Source: Rhynchopus euleeides (taxonomy: Eukaryota; Euglenozoa; Diplonemea; Diplonemida; Diplonemidae). Taken from it: a DNA stretch of 64,000 nt. This document shows positions 1 to 13,864 of this stretch, piece by piece (the stretch's first letter is position 1; each line of letters opens with the position of its first letter). The stretch covers positions 2,356,001 through 2,420,000 of the forward strand of contig OY723257.1 in the NCBI GenBank assembly GCA_963210315.1. The letters are read 5' to 3'. Made by a program: the position numbers and the translations under genes. Under the pieces are notes generated by a model, which worked only from the letters and a program-made list of their open reading frames with translations, was not told the DNA's origin and made no database searches.

Positions 1-164
1 CATATTTCGGCAGTACTTTTCCCGAAATTTCATATTTCGGCACAACTTTTTGAGAAATTTCATATTTCGACAGGACTTTTTCATAAATTTCATATTTCAA
101 CAAAACTTTTGCAAATTTTTCATATTTTGACACAACTTTTGCAGAAATCTCATATTTCGACAAA
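1..164. repeat. 30-bp A/T-rich tandem array, left part (target of element A)
   Basis: Five and a half units of exactly 30 bp, each starting CATATTTCGRCA and ending in AAATTT or a variant. The sixth unit is cut after its 14th base by element A at 165. The array resumes at 35521. Joining the two sides after removing one AAA copy gives an exact 30-bp unit again, so the array predates the insertion. Positions 1-90 are also present, inverted, at 36412-36501. No gene seen. Confidence 0.9.
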
Positions 165-475
165 GGGGGTCTTCGCTAGCCGGTGCAAAAAAGTGCAGGC
201 TGGTGCAGGGCAAAATGGGCCGAAAATGGGCAAAATCGGAGGCAAAAAAAAGGGCGGGGAGTTGGGTGGCCCCTAGCTGGGAGCACGCATTTGGACCCAA
301 AAAATAATGTCGAGCGGTCCCTGTGCATTGTTCAGCCCTCACAGGACGAGAAGGCACGGCGGGGCCCGTGTCACGGGTAAACATTGAGATCAACCTGTCA
401 TCCTGGGCCAAGAGGGGAGCTGGCCGCCTGGGGCAATGCAGGAGCAACGGCGAGTGCTCGTGCTGGCACGAAGCG
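165..475. other. Left subterminal region of element A
   Basis: Unique sequence between the left inverted repeat and the first 31-bp unit. It is nearly identical to 41593-41908 in copy B. Differences are few; the clearest is the segment just before the array, where A and B differ in length by about 5 bp. No convincing coding sequence. The array seems to begin at a GGAGCCAGGCAGTG that already resembles the repeat unit. Confidence 0.8.
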
Positions 476-3400
476 GAGCCAGGCAGTGTTGTCCCGAGAC
501 TGGGCCGAGCCAGGCAGTGCTGTCCCGAGAATGGGCCGAGCCAGGCAGTGCAATCCCAAGGGTGGGCCGAGCCAGACAGTGCTGTCCCGAGAATGGGCCG
601 AGCCAGGCAGTGCTGTCCCAAGGGTGGGCCGAGCCAGACAGTGCTGTGCCGAGAGTGGGCCGAGCCAGGCAGTGCTGTCCCAAGGGTGGGCCGAGCCAGT
701 CAGTGCTGTCCCGAGAGTGGGCCGAGCCAGGCAGTGCTGTCCCGAGACTGGGCCGAGCCAGACAGTGCTGTCCCGAGGGTGGGCCGAGCCAGTCAGTGCT
801 GTCCCGAGAGTGGGCCGAGCCAGGCAGTGCTGTCCCGAGGGTGGGCCGAGCCAGTCAGTGCTGTCCCGAGACTGGGCCGAGCCAGGCAGTGCTGTCCCAA
901 GGGTGGGCCGAGCCAGTCAGTGCTGTCCCGAGAGTGGGCCGAGCCAGGCAGTGCTGTCCCAAGGGTGGGCCGAGCCAGTCAGTGCTGTCCCGAGACTGGG
1001 CCGAGCCAGGCAGTGCTGTCCCGAGGGTGGGCCGAGCCAGGCAGTGCTGTCCCGAGAATGGGCCGAGCCAGGCAGTGCTGTCCCAAGGGTGGGCCGAGCC
1101 AGTCAGTGCTGTCCCGAGACTGGGCCGAGCCAGGCAGTGCTGTCCCGAGGGTGGGCCGAGCCAGGCAGTGCTGTCCCGAGAATGGGCCGAGCCAGGCAGT
1201 GCTGTCCCAAGGGTGGGCCGAGCCAGTCAGTGCTGTCCCGAGAGTGGGCCGAGCCAGGCAGTGCTGTCCCGAGACTGGGCCAAGCCAGACAGTGCTGTCC
1301 CGAGGGTGGGCCGAGCCAGTCAGTGCTGTCCCGAGAGTGGGCCGAGCCAGGCAGTGCTGTCCCGAGACTGGGCCAAGCCAGACAGTGCTGTCCCGAGGGT
1401 GGGCCGAGCCAGTCAGTGCTGTCCCGAGACTGGGCCGAGCCAGGCAGTGCTGTCCCGAGGGTGGGCCGAGCCAGTCAGTGCTGTCCCGAGAATGGGCCGA
1501 GCCAGGCAGTGCTGTCCCGAGAATGGGCCGAGCCAGGCAGTGCTGTCCCAAGGGTGGGCCGAGCCAGACAGTGCTGTCCCGAGGGTGGGCCGAGCCAGTC
1601 AGTGCTGTCCCGAGACTGGGCCGAGCCAGGCAGTGCTGTCCCGAGACTGGGCCGAGCCAGGCAGTGCTGTCCCGAGAATGGGCCGAGCCAGGCAGTGCTG
1701 TCCCAAGGGTGGGCCGAGCCAGTCAGTGCTGTCCCGAGACTGGGCCGAGCCAGGCAGTGCTGTCCCAAGGGTGGGCCGAGCCAGACAGTGCTGTCCCGAG
1801 GGTGGGCCGAGCCAGTCAGTGCTGTCCCGAGACTGGGCCGAGCCAGGCAGTGCTGTCCCGAGGGTGGGCCGAGCCAGTCAGTGCTGTCCCGAGAATGGGC
1901 CGAGCCAGGCAGTGCTGTCCCGAGAATGGGCCGAGCCAGGCAGTGCTATCCCAAGGGTGGGCCGAGCCAGACAGTGCTGTCCCGAGGGTGGGCCGAGCCA
2001 GTCAGTGCTGTCCCGAGACTGGGCCGAGCCAGGCAGTGCTGTCCCGAGAATGGGCCGAGCCAGGCAGTGCTGTCCCAAGGGTGGGCCGAGCCAGTCAGTG
2101 CTGTCCCGAGACTGGGGCGAGCCAGGCAGTGCTGTCCCAAGGGTGGGCCGAGCCAGACAGTGCTGTCCCGAGGGTGGGCCGAGCCAGTCAGTGCTGTCCC
2201 GAGACTGGGCCGAGCCAGACAGTGCTGTCCCGAGACTGGGCCGATCCAGGCAGTGCTGTCCCGAGAATGGGCCGAGCCAGGCAGTGCTGTCCCGAGACTG
2301 GGCCGAGCCAGGCAGTGCTGTCCCGAGACTGGGCCGAGCCAGGCAGTGCTGTCCCGAGGGTGGGCCGAGCCAGTCAGTGCTGTCCCGAGAATGGGCCGAG
2401 CCAGGCAGTGCTGTCACAAGGGTGGGCCGAGCCAGACAGTGCTGTCCCGAGGGTGGGCCGAGCCAGTCAGTGCTGTCCCGAGGGTGGGCCGAGCCAGTCA
2501 GTGCTGTCCCGAGACTGGGCCGAGCCAGGCAGTGCTGTCCCGAGACTGAGCCGAGCCAGGCAGTGCTGTCCCGAGGGTGGGCCGAGCCAGTCAGTGCTGT
2601 CCCGAGAATGGGCCGAGCCAGGCAGTGCTGTCCCAAGGGTGGGCCGAGCCAGACAGTGCTGTCCCGAGGGTGGGCCGAGCCAGTCAGTGCTGTCCCGAGA
2701 CTGGGCCGAGCCAGGCAGTGCTGTCCCGAGACTGGGCCGAGCCAGGCAGTGCTGTCCCGAGAATGGGCCGAGCCAGTCAGTGCTGTCCCGAGACTGGGCC
2801 GAGCCAGGCAGTGCTGTCCCGAGACTGGGCCGAGCCAGACAGTGCTGTCCCGAGGGTGGGCCGAGCCAGTCAGTGCTGTCCCGAGACTGGGCCGAGCCAG
2901 GCAGTGCTGTCCCGAGGGTGGGCCGAGCCAGTCAGTGCTGTCCCGAGAATGGGCCGAGCCAGGCAGTGCTGTCCCGAGAATGGGCCGAGCCAGGCAGTGC
3001 TGTCCCAAGGGTGGGCCGAGCCAGACAGTGCTGTCCCGAGGGTGGGCCGAGCCAGTCAGTGCTGTCCCGAGACTGGGCCGAGCCAGGCAGTGCTGTCCCG
3101 AGACTGGGCCGAGCCAGGCAGTGCTGTCCCGAGAATGGGCCGAGCCAGGCAGTGCTGTCCCAAGGGTGGGCCGAGCCAGTCAGTGCTGTCCCGAGACTGG
3201 GCCGAGCCAGGCAGTGCTGTCCCAAGGGTGGGCCGAGCCAGACAGTGCTGTCCCGAGGGTGGGCCGAGCCAGTCAGTGCTGTCCCGAGACTGGGCCGAGC
3301 CAGACAGTGCTGTCCCGAGACTGGGCCGAGCCAGGCAGTGCTGTCCCGAGAATGGGCCGAGCCAGGCAGTGCTGTCCCGAGACTGGGCCGAGCCAGGCAG

Positions 3401-6400
3401 TGCTGTCCCGAGACTGGGCCGAGCCAGGCAGTGCTGTCCCGAGGGTGGGCCGAGCCAGTCAGTGCTGTCCCGAGAATGGGCCGAGCCAGGCAGTGCTGTC
3501 CCAAGGGTGGGCCGAGCCAGACAGTGCTGTCCCGAGGGTGGGCCGAGCCAGTCAGTGCTGTCCCGAGACTGGGCCGAGCCAGGCAGTGCTGTCCCGAGAC
3601 TGGGCCGAGCCAGGCAGTGCTGTCCCGAGAATGGGCCGAGCCAGTCAGTGCTGTCCCGAGACTGGGCCGAGCCAGACAGTGCTGTCCCGAGACTGGGCCG
3701 AGCCAGGCAGTGCTGTCCCGAGAATGGGCCGAGCCAGGCAGTGCTGTCCCGAGAATGGGCCGAGCCAGGCAGTGCTGTCCCGAGACTGGGCCGAGCCAGG
3801 CAGTGCTGTCCCGAGACTGGGCCGAGCCAGGCAGTGCTGTCCCGAGGGTGGGCCGAGCCAGTCAGTGCTGTCCCGAGAATGGGCCGAGCCAGGCAGTGCT
3901 GTCCCGAGAATGGGCCGAGCCAGGCAGTGCTGTCCCAAGGGTGGGCCGAGCCAGACAGTGCTGTCCCGAGGGTGGGCCGAGCCAGTCAGTGCTGTCCCGA
4001 GAGTGGGCCGAGCCAGGCAGTGCTGTCCCGAGACTGGGCCGAGCCAGGCAGTGCTGTCCCGAGGGTGGGCCGAGCCAGGCAGTGCTGTCCCGAGAATGGG
4101 CCGAGCCAGGCAGTGCTGTCCCAAGGGTGGGCCGAGCCAGTCAGTGCTGTCCCGAGAGTGGGCCGAGCCAGGCAGTGCTGTCCCGAGACTGGGCCGAGCC
4201 AGACAGTGCTGTCCCGAGGGTGGGCCGAGCCAGTCAGTGCTGTCCCGAGACTGGGCCGAGCCAGGCAGTGCTGTCCCGAGGGTGGGCCGAGCCAGTCAGT
4301 GCTGTCCCGAGAATGGGCCGAGCCAGGCAGTGCTGTCCCGAGAATGGGCCGAGCCAGGCAGTGCTATCCCAAGGGTGGGCTGAGCCAGACAGTGCTGTCC
4401 CGAGGGTGGGCCGAGCCAGTCAGTGCTGTCCCGAGAATGGGCCGAGCCAGCCAGTGCTGTCCCAAGGGTGGGCCGAGCCAGTCAGTGCTGTCCCGAGACT
4501 GGGCCGAGCCAGGCAGTGCTGTCCCAAGGGTGGGCCGAGCCAGACAGTGCTGTCCCGAGGGTGGGCCGAGCCAGTCAGTGCTGTCCCGAGACTGGGCCGA
4601 GCCAGACAGTGCTGTCCCGAGACTGGGCCGATCCAGGCAGTGCTGTCCCGAGAATGGGCCGAGCCAGGCAGTGCTGTCCCGAGACTGGGCCGAGCCAGGC
4701 AGTGCTGTCCCGAGACTGGGCCGAGCCAGGCAGTGCTGTCCCGAGGGTGGGCCGAGCCAGTCAGTGCTGTCCCGAGAATGGGCCGAGCCAGGCAGTGCTG
4801 TCACAAGGGTGGGCCGAGCCAGACAGTGCTGTCCCGAGGGTGGGCCGAGCCAGTCAGTGCTGTCCCGAGGGTGGGCCGAGCCAGTCAGTGCTGTCCCGAG
4901 ACTGGGCCGAGCCAGGCAGTGCTGTCCCGAGACTGGGCCGAGCCAGGCAGTGCTGTCCCGAGGGTGGGCCGAGCCAGTCAGTGCTGTCCCGAGACTGGGC
5001 CGAGCCAGGCAGTGCTGTCCCGAGACTGGGCCGAGCCAGGCAGTGCTGTCCCGAGAATGGGCCGAGCCAGTCAGTGCTGTCCCGAGACTGGGCCGAGCCA
5101 GGCAGTGCTGTCCCAAGGGTGGGCCGAGCCAGTCAGTGCTGTCGCGAGAGTGGGCCGAGCCAGGCAGTGCTGTCCCGAGACTGGGCCGAGCCAGGCAGTG
5201 CTGTCCCGAGGGTGGGCCGAGCCAGGCAGTGCTGTCCCGAGAATGGGCCGAGCCAGGCAGTGCTGTCCCAAGGGTGGGCCGAGCCAGACAGTGCTGTCCC
5301 GAGGGTGGGCCGAGCCAGTCAGTGCTGTCCCGAGAGTGGGCCGAGCCAGGCAGTGCTGTCCCGAGACTGGGCCGAGCCAGGCAGTGCTGTCCCGAGGGTG
5401 GGCCGAGCCAGGCAGTGCTGTCCCGAGAATGGGCCGAGCCAGGCAGTGCTGTCCCAAGGGTGGGCCGAGCCAGTCAGTGCTGTCCCGAGAGTGGGCCGAG
5501 CCAGGCAGTGCTGTCCCGAGACTGGGCCGAGCCAGACAGTGCTGTCCCGAGGGTGGGCCGAGCCAGTCAGTGCTGTCCCGAGACTGGGCCGAGCCAGGCA
5601 GTGCTGTCCCGAGGGTGGGCCGAGCCAGTCAGTGCTGTCCCGAGAATGGGCCGAGCCAGGCAGTGCTGTCCCGAGAATGGGCCGAGCCAGGCAGTGCTAT
5701 CCCAAGGGTGGGCTGAGCCAGACAGTGCTGTCCCGAGGGTGGGCCGAGCCAGTCAGTGCTGTCCCGAGAATGGGCCGAGCCAGGCAGTGCTGTCCCAAGG
5801 GTGGGCCGAGCCAGTCAGTGCTGTCCCGAGGGTGGGCCGAGCCAGTCAGTGCTGTCCCGAGACTGGGCCGAGCCAGACAGTGCTGTCCCGAGACTGGGCC
5901 GATCCAGGCAGTGCTGTCCCGAGAATGGGCCGAGCCAGGCAGTGCTGTCCCGAGACTGGGCCGAGCCAGGCAGTGCTGTCCCGAGGGTGGGCCGAGCCAG
6001 TCAGTGCTGTCCCGAGAATGGGCCGAGCCAGGCAGTGCTGTCACAAGGGTGGGCCGAGCCAGACAGTGCTGTCCCGAGGGTGGGCCGAGCCAGTCAGTGC
6101 TGTCCCGAGGGTGGGCCGAGCCAGTCAGTGCTGTCCCGAGACTGGGCCGAGCCAGGCAGTGCTGTCCCGAGACTGGGCCGAGCCAGGCAGTGCTGTCCCG
6201 AGGGTGGGCCGAGCCAGTCAGTGCTGTCCCGAGACTGGGCCGAGCCAGGCAGTGCTGTCCCGAGACTGGGCCGAGCCAGGCAGTGCTGTCCCGAGAATGG
6301 GCCGAGCCAGTCAGTGCTGTCCCGAGACTGGGCCGAGCCAGGCAGTGCTGTCCCAAGGGTGGGCCGAGCCAGTCAGTGCTGTCCCGAGAGTGGGCCGAGC

Positions 6401-8108
6401 CAGGCAGTGCTGTCCCGAGACTGGGCCGAGCCAGGCAGTGCTGTCCCGAGGGTGGGCCGAGCCAGGCAGTGCTGTCCCGAGAATGGGCCGAGCCAGGCAG
6501 TGCTGTCCCAAGGGTGGGCCGAGCCAGTCAGTGCTGTCCCGAGAGTGGGCCGAGCCAGGCAGTGCTGTCCCGAGACTGGGCCGAGCCAGACAGTGCTGTC
6601 CCGAGGGTGGGCCGAGCCAGTCAGTGCTGTCCCGAGACTGGGCCGAGCCAGGCAGTGCTGTCCCGAGGGTGGGCCGAGCCAGTCAGTGCTGTCCCGAGAA
6701 TGGGCCGAGCCAGGCAGTGCTGTCCCGAGAATGGGCCGAGCCAGGCAGTGCTGTCCCAAGGGTGGGCCGAGCCAGACAGTGCTGTCCCGAGGGTGGGCCG
6801 AGCCAGTCAGTGCTGTCCCGAGACTGGGCCGAGCCAGGCAGTGCTGTCCCGAGAATGGGCCGAGCCAGGCAGTGCTGTCCCAAGGGTGGGCCGAGCCAGT
6901 CAGTGCTGTCCCGAGACTGGGGCGAGCCAGGCAGTGCTGTCCCAAGGGTGGGCCGAGCCAGACAGTGCTGTCCCGAGGGTGGGCCGAGCCAGTCAGTGCT
7001 GTCCCGAGACTGGGCCGAGCCAGACAGTGCTGTCCCGAGACTGGGCCGATCCAGGCAGTGCTGTCCCGAGAATGGGCCGAGCCAGGCAGTGCTGTCCCGA
7101 GACTGGGCCGAGCCAGGCAGTGCTGTCCCGAGACTGGGCCGAGCCAGGCAGTGCTGTCCCGAGGGTGGGCCGAGCCAGTCAGTGCTGTCCCGAGAGTGGG
7201 CCGAGCCAGGCAGTGCTGTCACAAGGGTGGGCCGAGCCAGACAGTGCTGTCCCGAGGGTGGGCCGAGCCAGTCAGTGCTGTCCCGAGACTGGGCCGAGCC
7301 AGGCAGTGCTGTCCCGAGACTGGGCCGAGCCAGGCAGTGCTGTCCCGAGAATGGGCCGAGCCAGTCAGTGCTGTCCCGAGACTGGGCCAAGCCAGACAGT
7401 GCTGTCCCGAGACTGGGCCGAGCCAGGCAGTGCTGTCCCGAGAATGGGCCGAGCCAGGCAGTGCTGTCCCGAGATTGGGCCGAGCCAGGCAGTGCTGTCC
7501 CGAGACTGGGCCGAGCCAGGCAGTGCTGTCCCGAGACTGGGCCGAGCCAGGCAGTGCTGTCCCGAGGGTGGGCCGAGCCAGTCAGTGCTGTCCCGAGACT
7601 GGGCCGAGCCAGGCAGTGCTGTCCCGAGACTGGGCCGAGCCAGGCAGTGCTGTCCCGAGACTGGGCCGAGCCAGGCAGTGCTGTCCCGAGGGTGGGCCGA
7701 GCCAGTCAGTGCTGTCCCGAGACTGGGCCGAGCCAGGCAGTGCTGTCCCGAGACTGGGCCGAGCCAGGCAGTGCTGTCCCGAGACTGGGCCGAGCCAGGC
7801 AGTGCTGTCCCGAGGGTGGGCCGAGCCAGTCAGTGCTGTCCCGAGAATGGGCCGAGCCAGGCAGTGCTGTCACAAGGGTGGGCCGAGCCAGACAGTGCTG
7901 TCCCGAGGGTGGGCCGAGCCAGTCAGTGCTGTCCCGAGGGTGGGCCGAGCCAGTCAGTGCTGTCCCGAGACTGGGCCGAGCCAGGCAGTGCTGTCCCGAG
8001 ACTGGGCCGAGCCAGGCAGTGCTGTCCCGAGGGTGGGCCGAGCCAGTCAGTGCTGTCCCGAGACTGGGCCGAGCCAGGCAGTGCTGTCCCGAGACTGGGC
8101 CGAGCCAG

Positions 8109-11100
8109 TCAGTGCTGTCCCGAGACTGGGCCCAGCCAGGCAGTGCTGTCCCAAGGGTGGGCCGAGCCAGTCAGTGCTGTCCCGAGAGTGGGCCGAGCCA
8201 GGCAGTGCTGTCCCGAGACTGGGCCGAGCCAGGCAGTGCTGTCCCGAGGGTGGGCCGAGCCAGGCAGTGCTGTCCCGAGAATGGGCCGAGCCAGGCAGTG
8301 CTGTCCCAAGGGTGGGCCGAGCCAGTCAGTGCTGTCCCGAGAGTGGGCCGAGCCAGGCAGTGCTGTCCCGAGACTGGGCCGAGCCAGACAGTGCTGTCCC
8401 GAGGGTGGGCCGAGCCAGTCAGTGCTGTCCCGAGACTGGGCCGAGCCAGGCAGTGCTGTCCCGAGGGTGGGCCGAGCCAGTCAGTGCTGTCCCGAGAATG
8501 GGCCGAGCCAGGCAGTGCTGTCCCAAGGGTGGGCCGAGCCAGACAGTGCTGTCCCGAGGGTGGGCCGAGCCAGTCAGTGCTGTCCCGAGACTGGGCCGAG
8601 CCAGGCAGTGCTGTCCCGAGAATGGGCCGAGCCAGGCAGTGCTGTCCCAAGGGTGGGCCGAGCCAGTCAGTGCTGTCCCGAGACTGGGGCGAGCCAGGCA
8701 GTGCTGTCCCAAGGGTGGGCCGAGCCAGACAGTGCTGTCCCGAGGGTGGGCCGAGCCAGTCAGTGCTGTCCCGAGACTGGGCCGAGCCAGACAGTGCTGT
8801 CCCGAGACTGGGCCGATCCAGGCAGTGCTGTCCCGAGAATGGGCCGAGCCAGGCAGTGCTGTCCCGAGACTGGGCCGAGCCAGGCAGTGCTGTCCCGAGA
8901 CTGGGCCGAGCCAGGCAGTGCTGTCCCGAGAATGGGCCGAGCCAGTCAGTGCTGTCCCGAGACTGGGCCGAGCCAGACAGTGCTGTCCCGAGACTGGGCC
9001 GAGCCAGGCAGTGCTGTCCCGAGAATGGGCCGAGCCAGGCAGTGCTGTCCCGAGATTGGGCCGAGCCAGGCAGTGCTGTCCCGAGACTGGCCCGAGCCAG
9101 GCAGTGCTGTCCCGAGACTGGGCCGAGCCAGGCAGTGCTGTCCCGAGGGTGGGCCGAGCCAGTCAGTGCTGTCCCGAGACTGGGCCGAGCCAGGCAGTGC
9201 TGTCCCGAGACTGGGCCGAGCCAGGCAGTGCTGTCCCGAGACTGGGCCGAGCCAGGCAGTGCTGTCCCGAGGGTGGGCCGAGCCAGTCAGTGCTGTCCCG
9301 AGACTGGGCCGAGCCAGGCAGTGCTGTCCCGAGACTGGGCCGAGCCAGGCAGTGCTGTCCCGAGACTGGGCCGAGCCAGGCAGTGCTGTCCCGAGGGTGG
9401 GCCGAGCCAGTCAGTGCTGTCCCGAGACTGGGCCGAGCCAGGCAGTGCTGTCCCGAGAATGGGCCGAGCCAGGCAGTGCTGTCCCAAGGGTGGGCCGAGC
9501 CAGTCAGTGCTGTCCCGAGACTGGGGCGAGCCAGGCAGTGCTGTCCCAAGGGTGGGCCGAGCCAGACAGTGCTGTCCCGAGGGTGGGCCGAGCCAGTCAG
9601 TGCTGTCCCGAGACTGGGCCGAGCCAGACAGTGCTGTCCCGAGACTGGGCCGATCCAGGCAGTGCTGTCCCGAGAATGGGCCGAGCCAGGCAGTGCTGTC
9701 CCGAGACTGGGCCGAGCCAGGCAGTGCTGTCCCGAGACTGGGCCGAGCCAGGCAGTGCTGTCCCGAGGGTGGGCCGAGCCAGTCAGTGCTGTCCCGAGAA
9801 TGGGCCGAGCCAGGCAGTGCTGTCACAAGGGTGGGCCGAGCCAGACAGTGCTGTCCCGAGGGTGGGCCGAGCCAGTCAGTGCTGTCCCGAGACTGGGCCG
9901 AGCCAGGCAGTGCTGTCCCGAGACTGGGCCGAGCCAGGCAGTGCTGTCCCGAGAATAGGCCGAGCCAGTCAGTGCTGTCCCGAGACTGGGCCGAGCCAGA
10001 CAGTGCTGTCCCGAGACTGGGCCGAGCCAGGCAGTGCTGTCCCGAGAATGGGCCGAGCCAGGCAGTGCTGTCCCGAGATTGGGCCGAGCCAGGCAGTGCT
10101 GTCCCGAGACTGGGCCGAGCCAGGCAGTGCTGTCCCGAGACTGGGCCGAGCCAGGCAGTGCTGTCCCGAGACTGGGCCGAGCCAGGCAGTGCTGTCCCGA
10201 GGGTGGGCCGAGCCAGTCAGTGCTGTCCCGAGACTGGGCCGAGCCAGGCAGTGCTGTCCCGAGACTGGGCCGAGCCAGGCAGTGCTGTCCCGAGGGTGGG
10301 CCGAGCCAGTCAGTGCTGTCCCGAGACTGGGCCGAGCCAGGCAGTGCTGTCCCGAGACTGGGCCGAGCCAGACAGTGCTGTCCCGAGGGTGGGCCGAGCC
10401 AGTCAGTGCTGTCCCGAGACTGGGCCGAGCCAGGCAGTGCTGTCCCGAGACTGGGCCGAGCCAGGCAGTGCTGTCCCGAGGGTGGGCCGAGCCAGTCAGT
10501 GCTGTCCCGAGACTGGGCCGAGCCAGGCAGTGCTGTCCCGAGACTGGGCCGAGCCAGGCAGTGCTGTCCCGAGACTGGGCCGAGCCAGGCAGTGCTGTCC
10601 CGAGGGTGGGCCGAGCCAGTCAGTGCTGTCCCGAGACTGGGCCGAGCCAGGCAGTGCTGTCCCGAGGGTGGGCCGAGCCAGTCAGTGCTGTCCCGAGACT
10701 GGGCCGAGCCAGACAGTGCTGTCCCGAGGGTGGGCCGAGCCAGTCAGTGCTGTCCCGAGACTGGGCCGAGCCAGGCAGTGCTGTCCCGAGACTGGGCCGA
10801 GCCAGGCAGTGCTGTCCCGAGAATAGGCCGAGCCAGTCAGTGCTGTCCCGAGACTGGGCCGAGCCAGACAGTGCTGTCCCGAGACTGGGCCGAGCCAGGC
10901 AGTGCTGTCCCGAGAATGGGCCGAGCCAGGCAGTGCTGTCCCGAGATTGGGCCGAGCCAGGCAGTGCTGTCCCGAGACTGGGCCGAGCCAGGCAGTGCTG
11001 TCCCGAGACTGGGCCGAGCCAGGCAGTGCTGTCCCGAGACTGGGCCGAGCCAGGCAGTGCTGTCCCGAGGGTGGGCCGAGCCAGTCAGTGCTGTCCCGAG

Positions 11101-13864
11101 ACTGGGCCGAGCCAGGCAGTGCTGTCCCGAGACTGGGCCGAGCCAGTCAGTGCTGTCCCGAGACTGGGCCCAGCCAGGCAGTGCTGTCCCAAGGGTGGGC
11201 CGAGCCAGTCAGTGCTGTCCCGAGAGTGGGCCGAGCCAGGCAGTGCTGTCCCGAGACTGGGCCGAGCCAGGCAGTGCTGTCCCGAGGGTGGGCCGAGCCA
11301 GGCAGTGCTGTCCCGAGAATGGGCCGAGCCAGGCAGTGCTGTCCCAAGGGTGGGCCGAGCCAGTCAGTGCTGTCCCGAGAGTGGGCCGAGCCAGGCAGTG
11401 CTGTCCCGAGACTGGGCCGAGCCAGACAGTGCTGTCCCGAGGGTGGGCCGAGCCAGTCAGTGCTGTCCCGAGACTGGGCCGAGCCAGGCAGTGCTGTCCC
11501 GAGGGTGGGCCGAGCCAGTCAGTGCTGTCCCGAGAATGGGCCGAGCCAGGCAGTGCTGTCCCAAGGGTGGGCCGAGCCAGACAGTGCTGTCCCGAGGGTG
11601 GGCCGAGCCAGTCAGTGCTGTCCCGAGACTGGGCCGAGCCAGGCAGTGCTGTCCCGAGAATGGGCCGAGCCAGGCAGTGCTGTCCCAAGGGTGGGCCGAG
11701 CCAGTCAGTGCTGTCCCGAGACTGGGGCGAGCCAGGCAGTGCTGTCCCAAGGGTGGGCCGAGCCAGACAGTGCTGTCCCGAGGGTGGGCCGAGCCAGTCA
11801 GTGCTGTCCCGAGACTGGGCCGAGCCAGACAGTGCTGTCCCGAGACTGGGCCGATCCAGGCAGTGCTGTCCCGAGAATGGGCCGAGCCAGGCAGTGCTGT
11901 CCCGAGACTGGGCCGAGCCAGGCAGTGCTGTCCCGAGACTGGGCCGAGCCAGGCAGTGCTGTCCCGAGAATGGGCCGAGCCAGTCAGTGCTGTCCCGAGA
12001 CTGGGCCGAGCCAGACAGTGCTGTCCCGAGACTGGGCCGAGCCAGGCAGTGCTGTCCCGAGAATGGGCCGAGCCAGGCAGTGCTGTCCCGAGATTGGGCC
12101 GAGCCAGGCAGTGCTGTCCCGAGACTGGCCCGAGCCAGGCAGTGCTGTCCCGAGACTGGGCCGAGCCAGGCAGTGCTGTCCCGAGGGTGGGCCGAGCCAG
12201 TCAGTGCTGTCCCGAGACTGGGCCGAGCCAGGCAGTGCTGTCCCGAGACTGGGCCGAGCCAGGCAGTGCTGTCCCGAGACTGGGCCGAGCCAGGCAGTGC
12301 TGTCCCGAGGGTGGGCCGAGCCAGTCAGTGCTGTCCCGAGACTGGGCCGAGCCAGGCAGTGCTGTCCCGAGACTGGGCCGAGCCAGGCAGTGCTGTCCCG
12401 AGACTGGGCCGAGCCAGGCAGTGCTGTCCCGAGGGTGGGCCGAGCCAGTCAGTGCTGTCCCGAGACTGGGCCGAGCCAGGCAGTGCTGTCCCGAGAATGG
12501 GCCGAGCCAGGCAGTGCTGTCCCAAGGGTGGGCCGAGCCAGTCAGTGCTGTCCCGAGACTGGGGCGAGCCAGGCAGTGCTGTCCCAAGGGTGGGCCGAGC
12601 CAGACAGTGCTGTCCCGAGGGTGGGCCGAGCCAGTCAGTGCTGTCCCGAGACTGGGCCGAGCCAGACAGTGCTGTCCCGAGACTGGGCCGATCCAGGCAG
12701 TGCTGTCCCGAGAATGGGCCGAGCCAGGCAGTGCTGTCCCGAGACTGGGCCGAGCCAGGCAGTGCTGTCCCGAGACTGGGCCGAGCCAGGCAGTGCTGTC
12801 CCGAGGGTGGGCCGAGCCAGTCAGTGCTGTCCCGAGAATGGGCCGAGCCAGGCAGTGCTGTCACAAGGGTGGGCCGAGCCAGACAGTGCTGTCCCGAGGG
12901 TGGGCCGAGCCAGTCAGTGCTGTCCCGAGACTGGGCCGAGCCAGGCAGTGCTGTCCCGAGACTGGGCCGAGCCAGGCAGTGCTGTCCCGAGAATAGGCCG
13001 AGCCAGTCAGTGCTGTCCCGAGACTGGGCCGAGCCAGACAGTGCTGTCCCGAGACTGGGCCGAGCCAGGCAGTGCTGTCCCGAGAATGGGCCGAGCCAGG
13101 CAGTGCTGTCCCGAGATTGGGCCGAGCCAGGCAGTGCTGTCCCGAGACTGGGCCGAGCCAGGCAGTGCTGTCCCGAGACTGGGCCGAGCCAGGCAGTGCT
13201 GTCCCGAGACTGGGCCGAGCCAGGCAGTGCTGTCCCGAGGGTGGGCCGAGCCAGTCAGTGCTGTCCCGAGACTGGGCCGAGCCAGGCAGTGCTGTCCCGA
13301 GACTGGGCCGAGCCAGGCAGTGCTGTCCCGAGGGTGGGCCGAGCCAGTCAGTGCTGTCCCGAGACTGGGCCGAGCCAGGCAGTGCTGTCCCGAGACTGGG
13401 CCGAGCCAGACAGTGCTGTCCCGAGGGTGGGCCGAGCCAGTCAGTGCTGTCCCGAGACTGGGCCGAGCCAGGCAGTGCTGTCCCGAGACTGGGCCGAGCC
13501 AGGCAGTGCTGTCCCGAGGGTGGGCCGAGCCAGTCAGTGCTGTCCCGAGACTGGGCCGAGCCAGGCAGTGCTGTCCCGAGACTGGGCCGAGCCAGGCAGT
13601 GCTGTCCCGAGACTGGGCCGAGCCAGGCAGTGCTGTCCCGAGGGTGGGCCGAGCCAGTCAGTGCTGTCCCGAGACTGGGCCGAGCCAGGCAGTGCTGTCC
13701 CGAGGGTGGGCCGAGCCAGTCAGTGCTGTCCCGAGACTGGGCCGAGCCAGACAGTGCTGTCCCGAGGGTGGGCCGAGCCAGTCAGTGCTGTCCCGAGACT
13801 GGGCCGAGCCAGGCAGTGCTGTCCCGAGACTGGGCCGAGCCAGGCAGTGCTGTCCCGAGAATAG
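8109..13864. repeat. Higher-order tandem duplication inside array 1 (3,038 bp = 98 units)
   Basis: The order of unit variants at about 8109-10826 recurs at 11147-13864 with an offset of 3038 bp, exactly 98 x 31. Landmarks that repeat at this offset include the rare GAGAATAG units (TAG at 9956, 10824, 12994 and 13862) and minus-strand open stretches starting at 8309, 8650, 8712, 9549 and 9826. Within each copy the TAG unit is itself doubled at 868 bp (28 units). This points to recent segmental duplication in whole numbers of units. Confidence 0.85.
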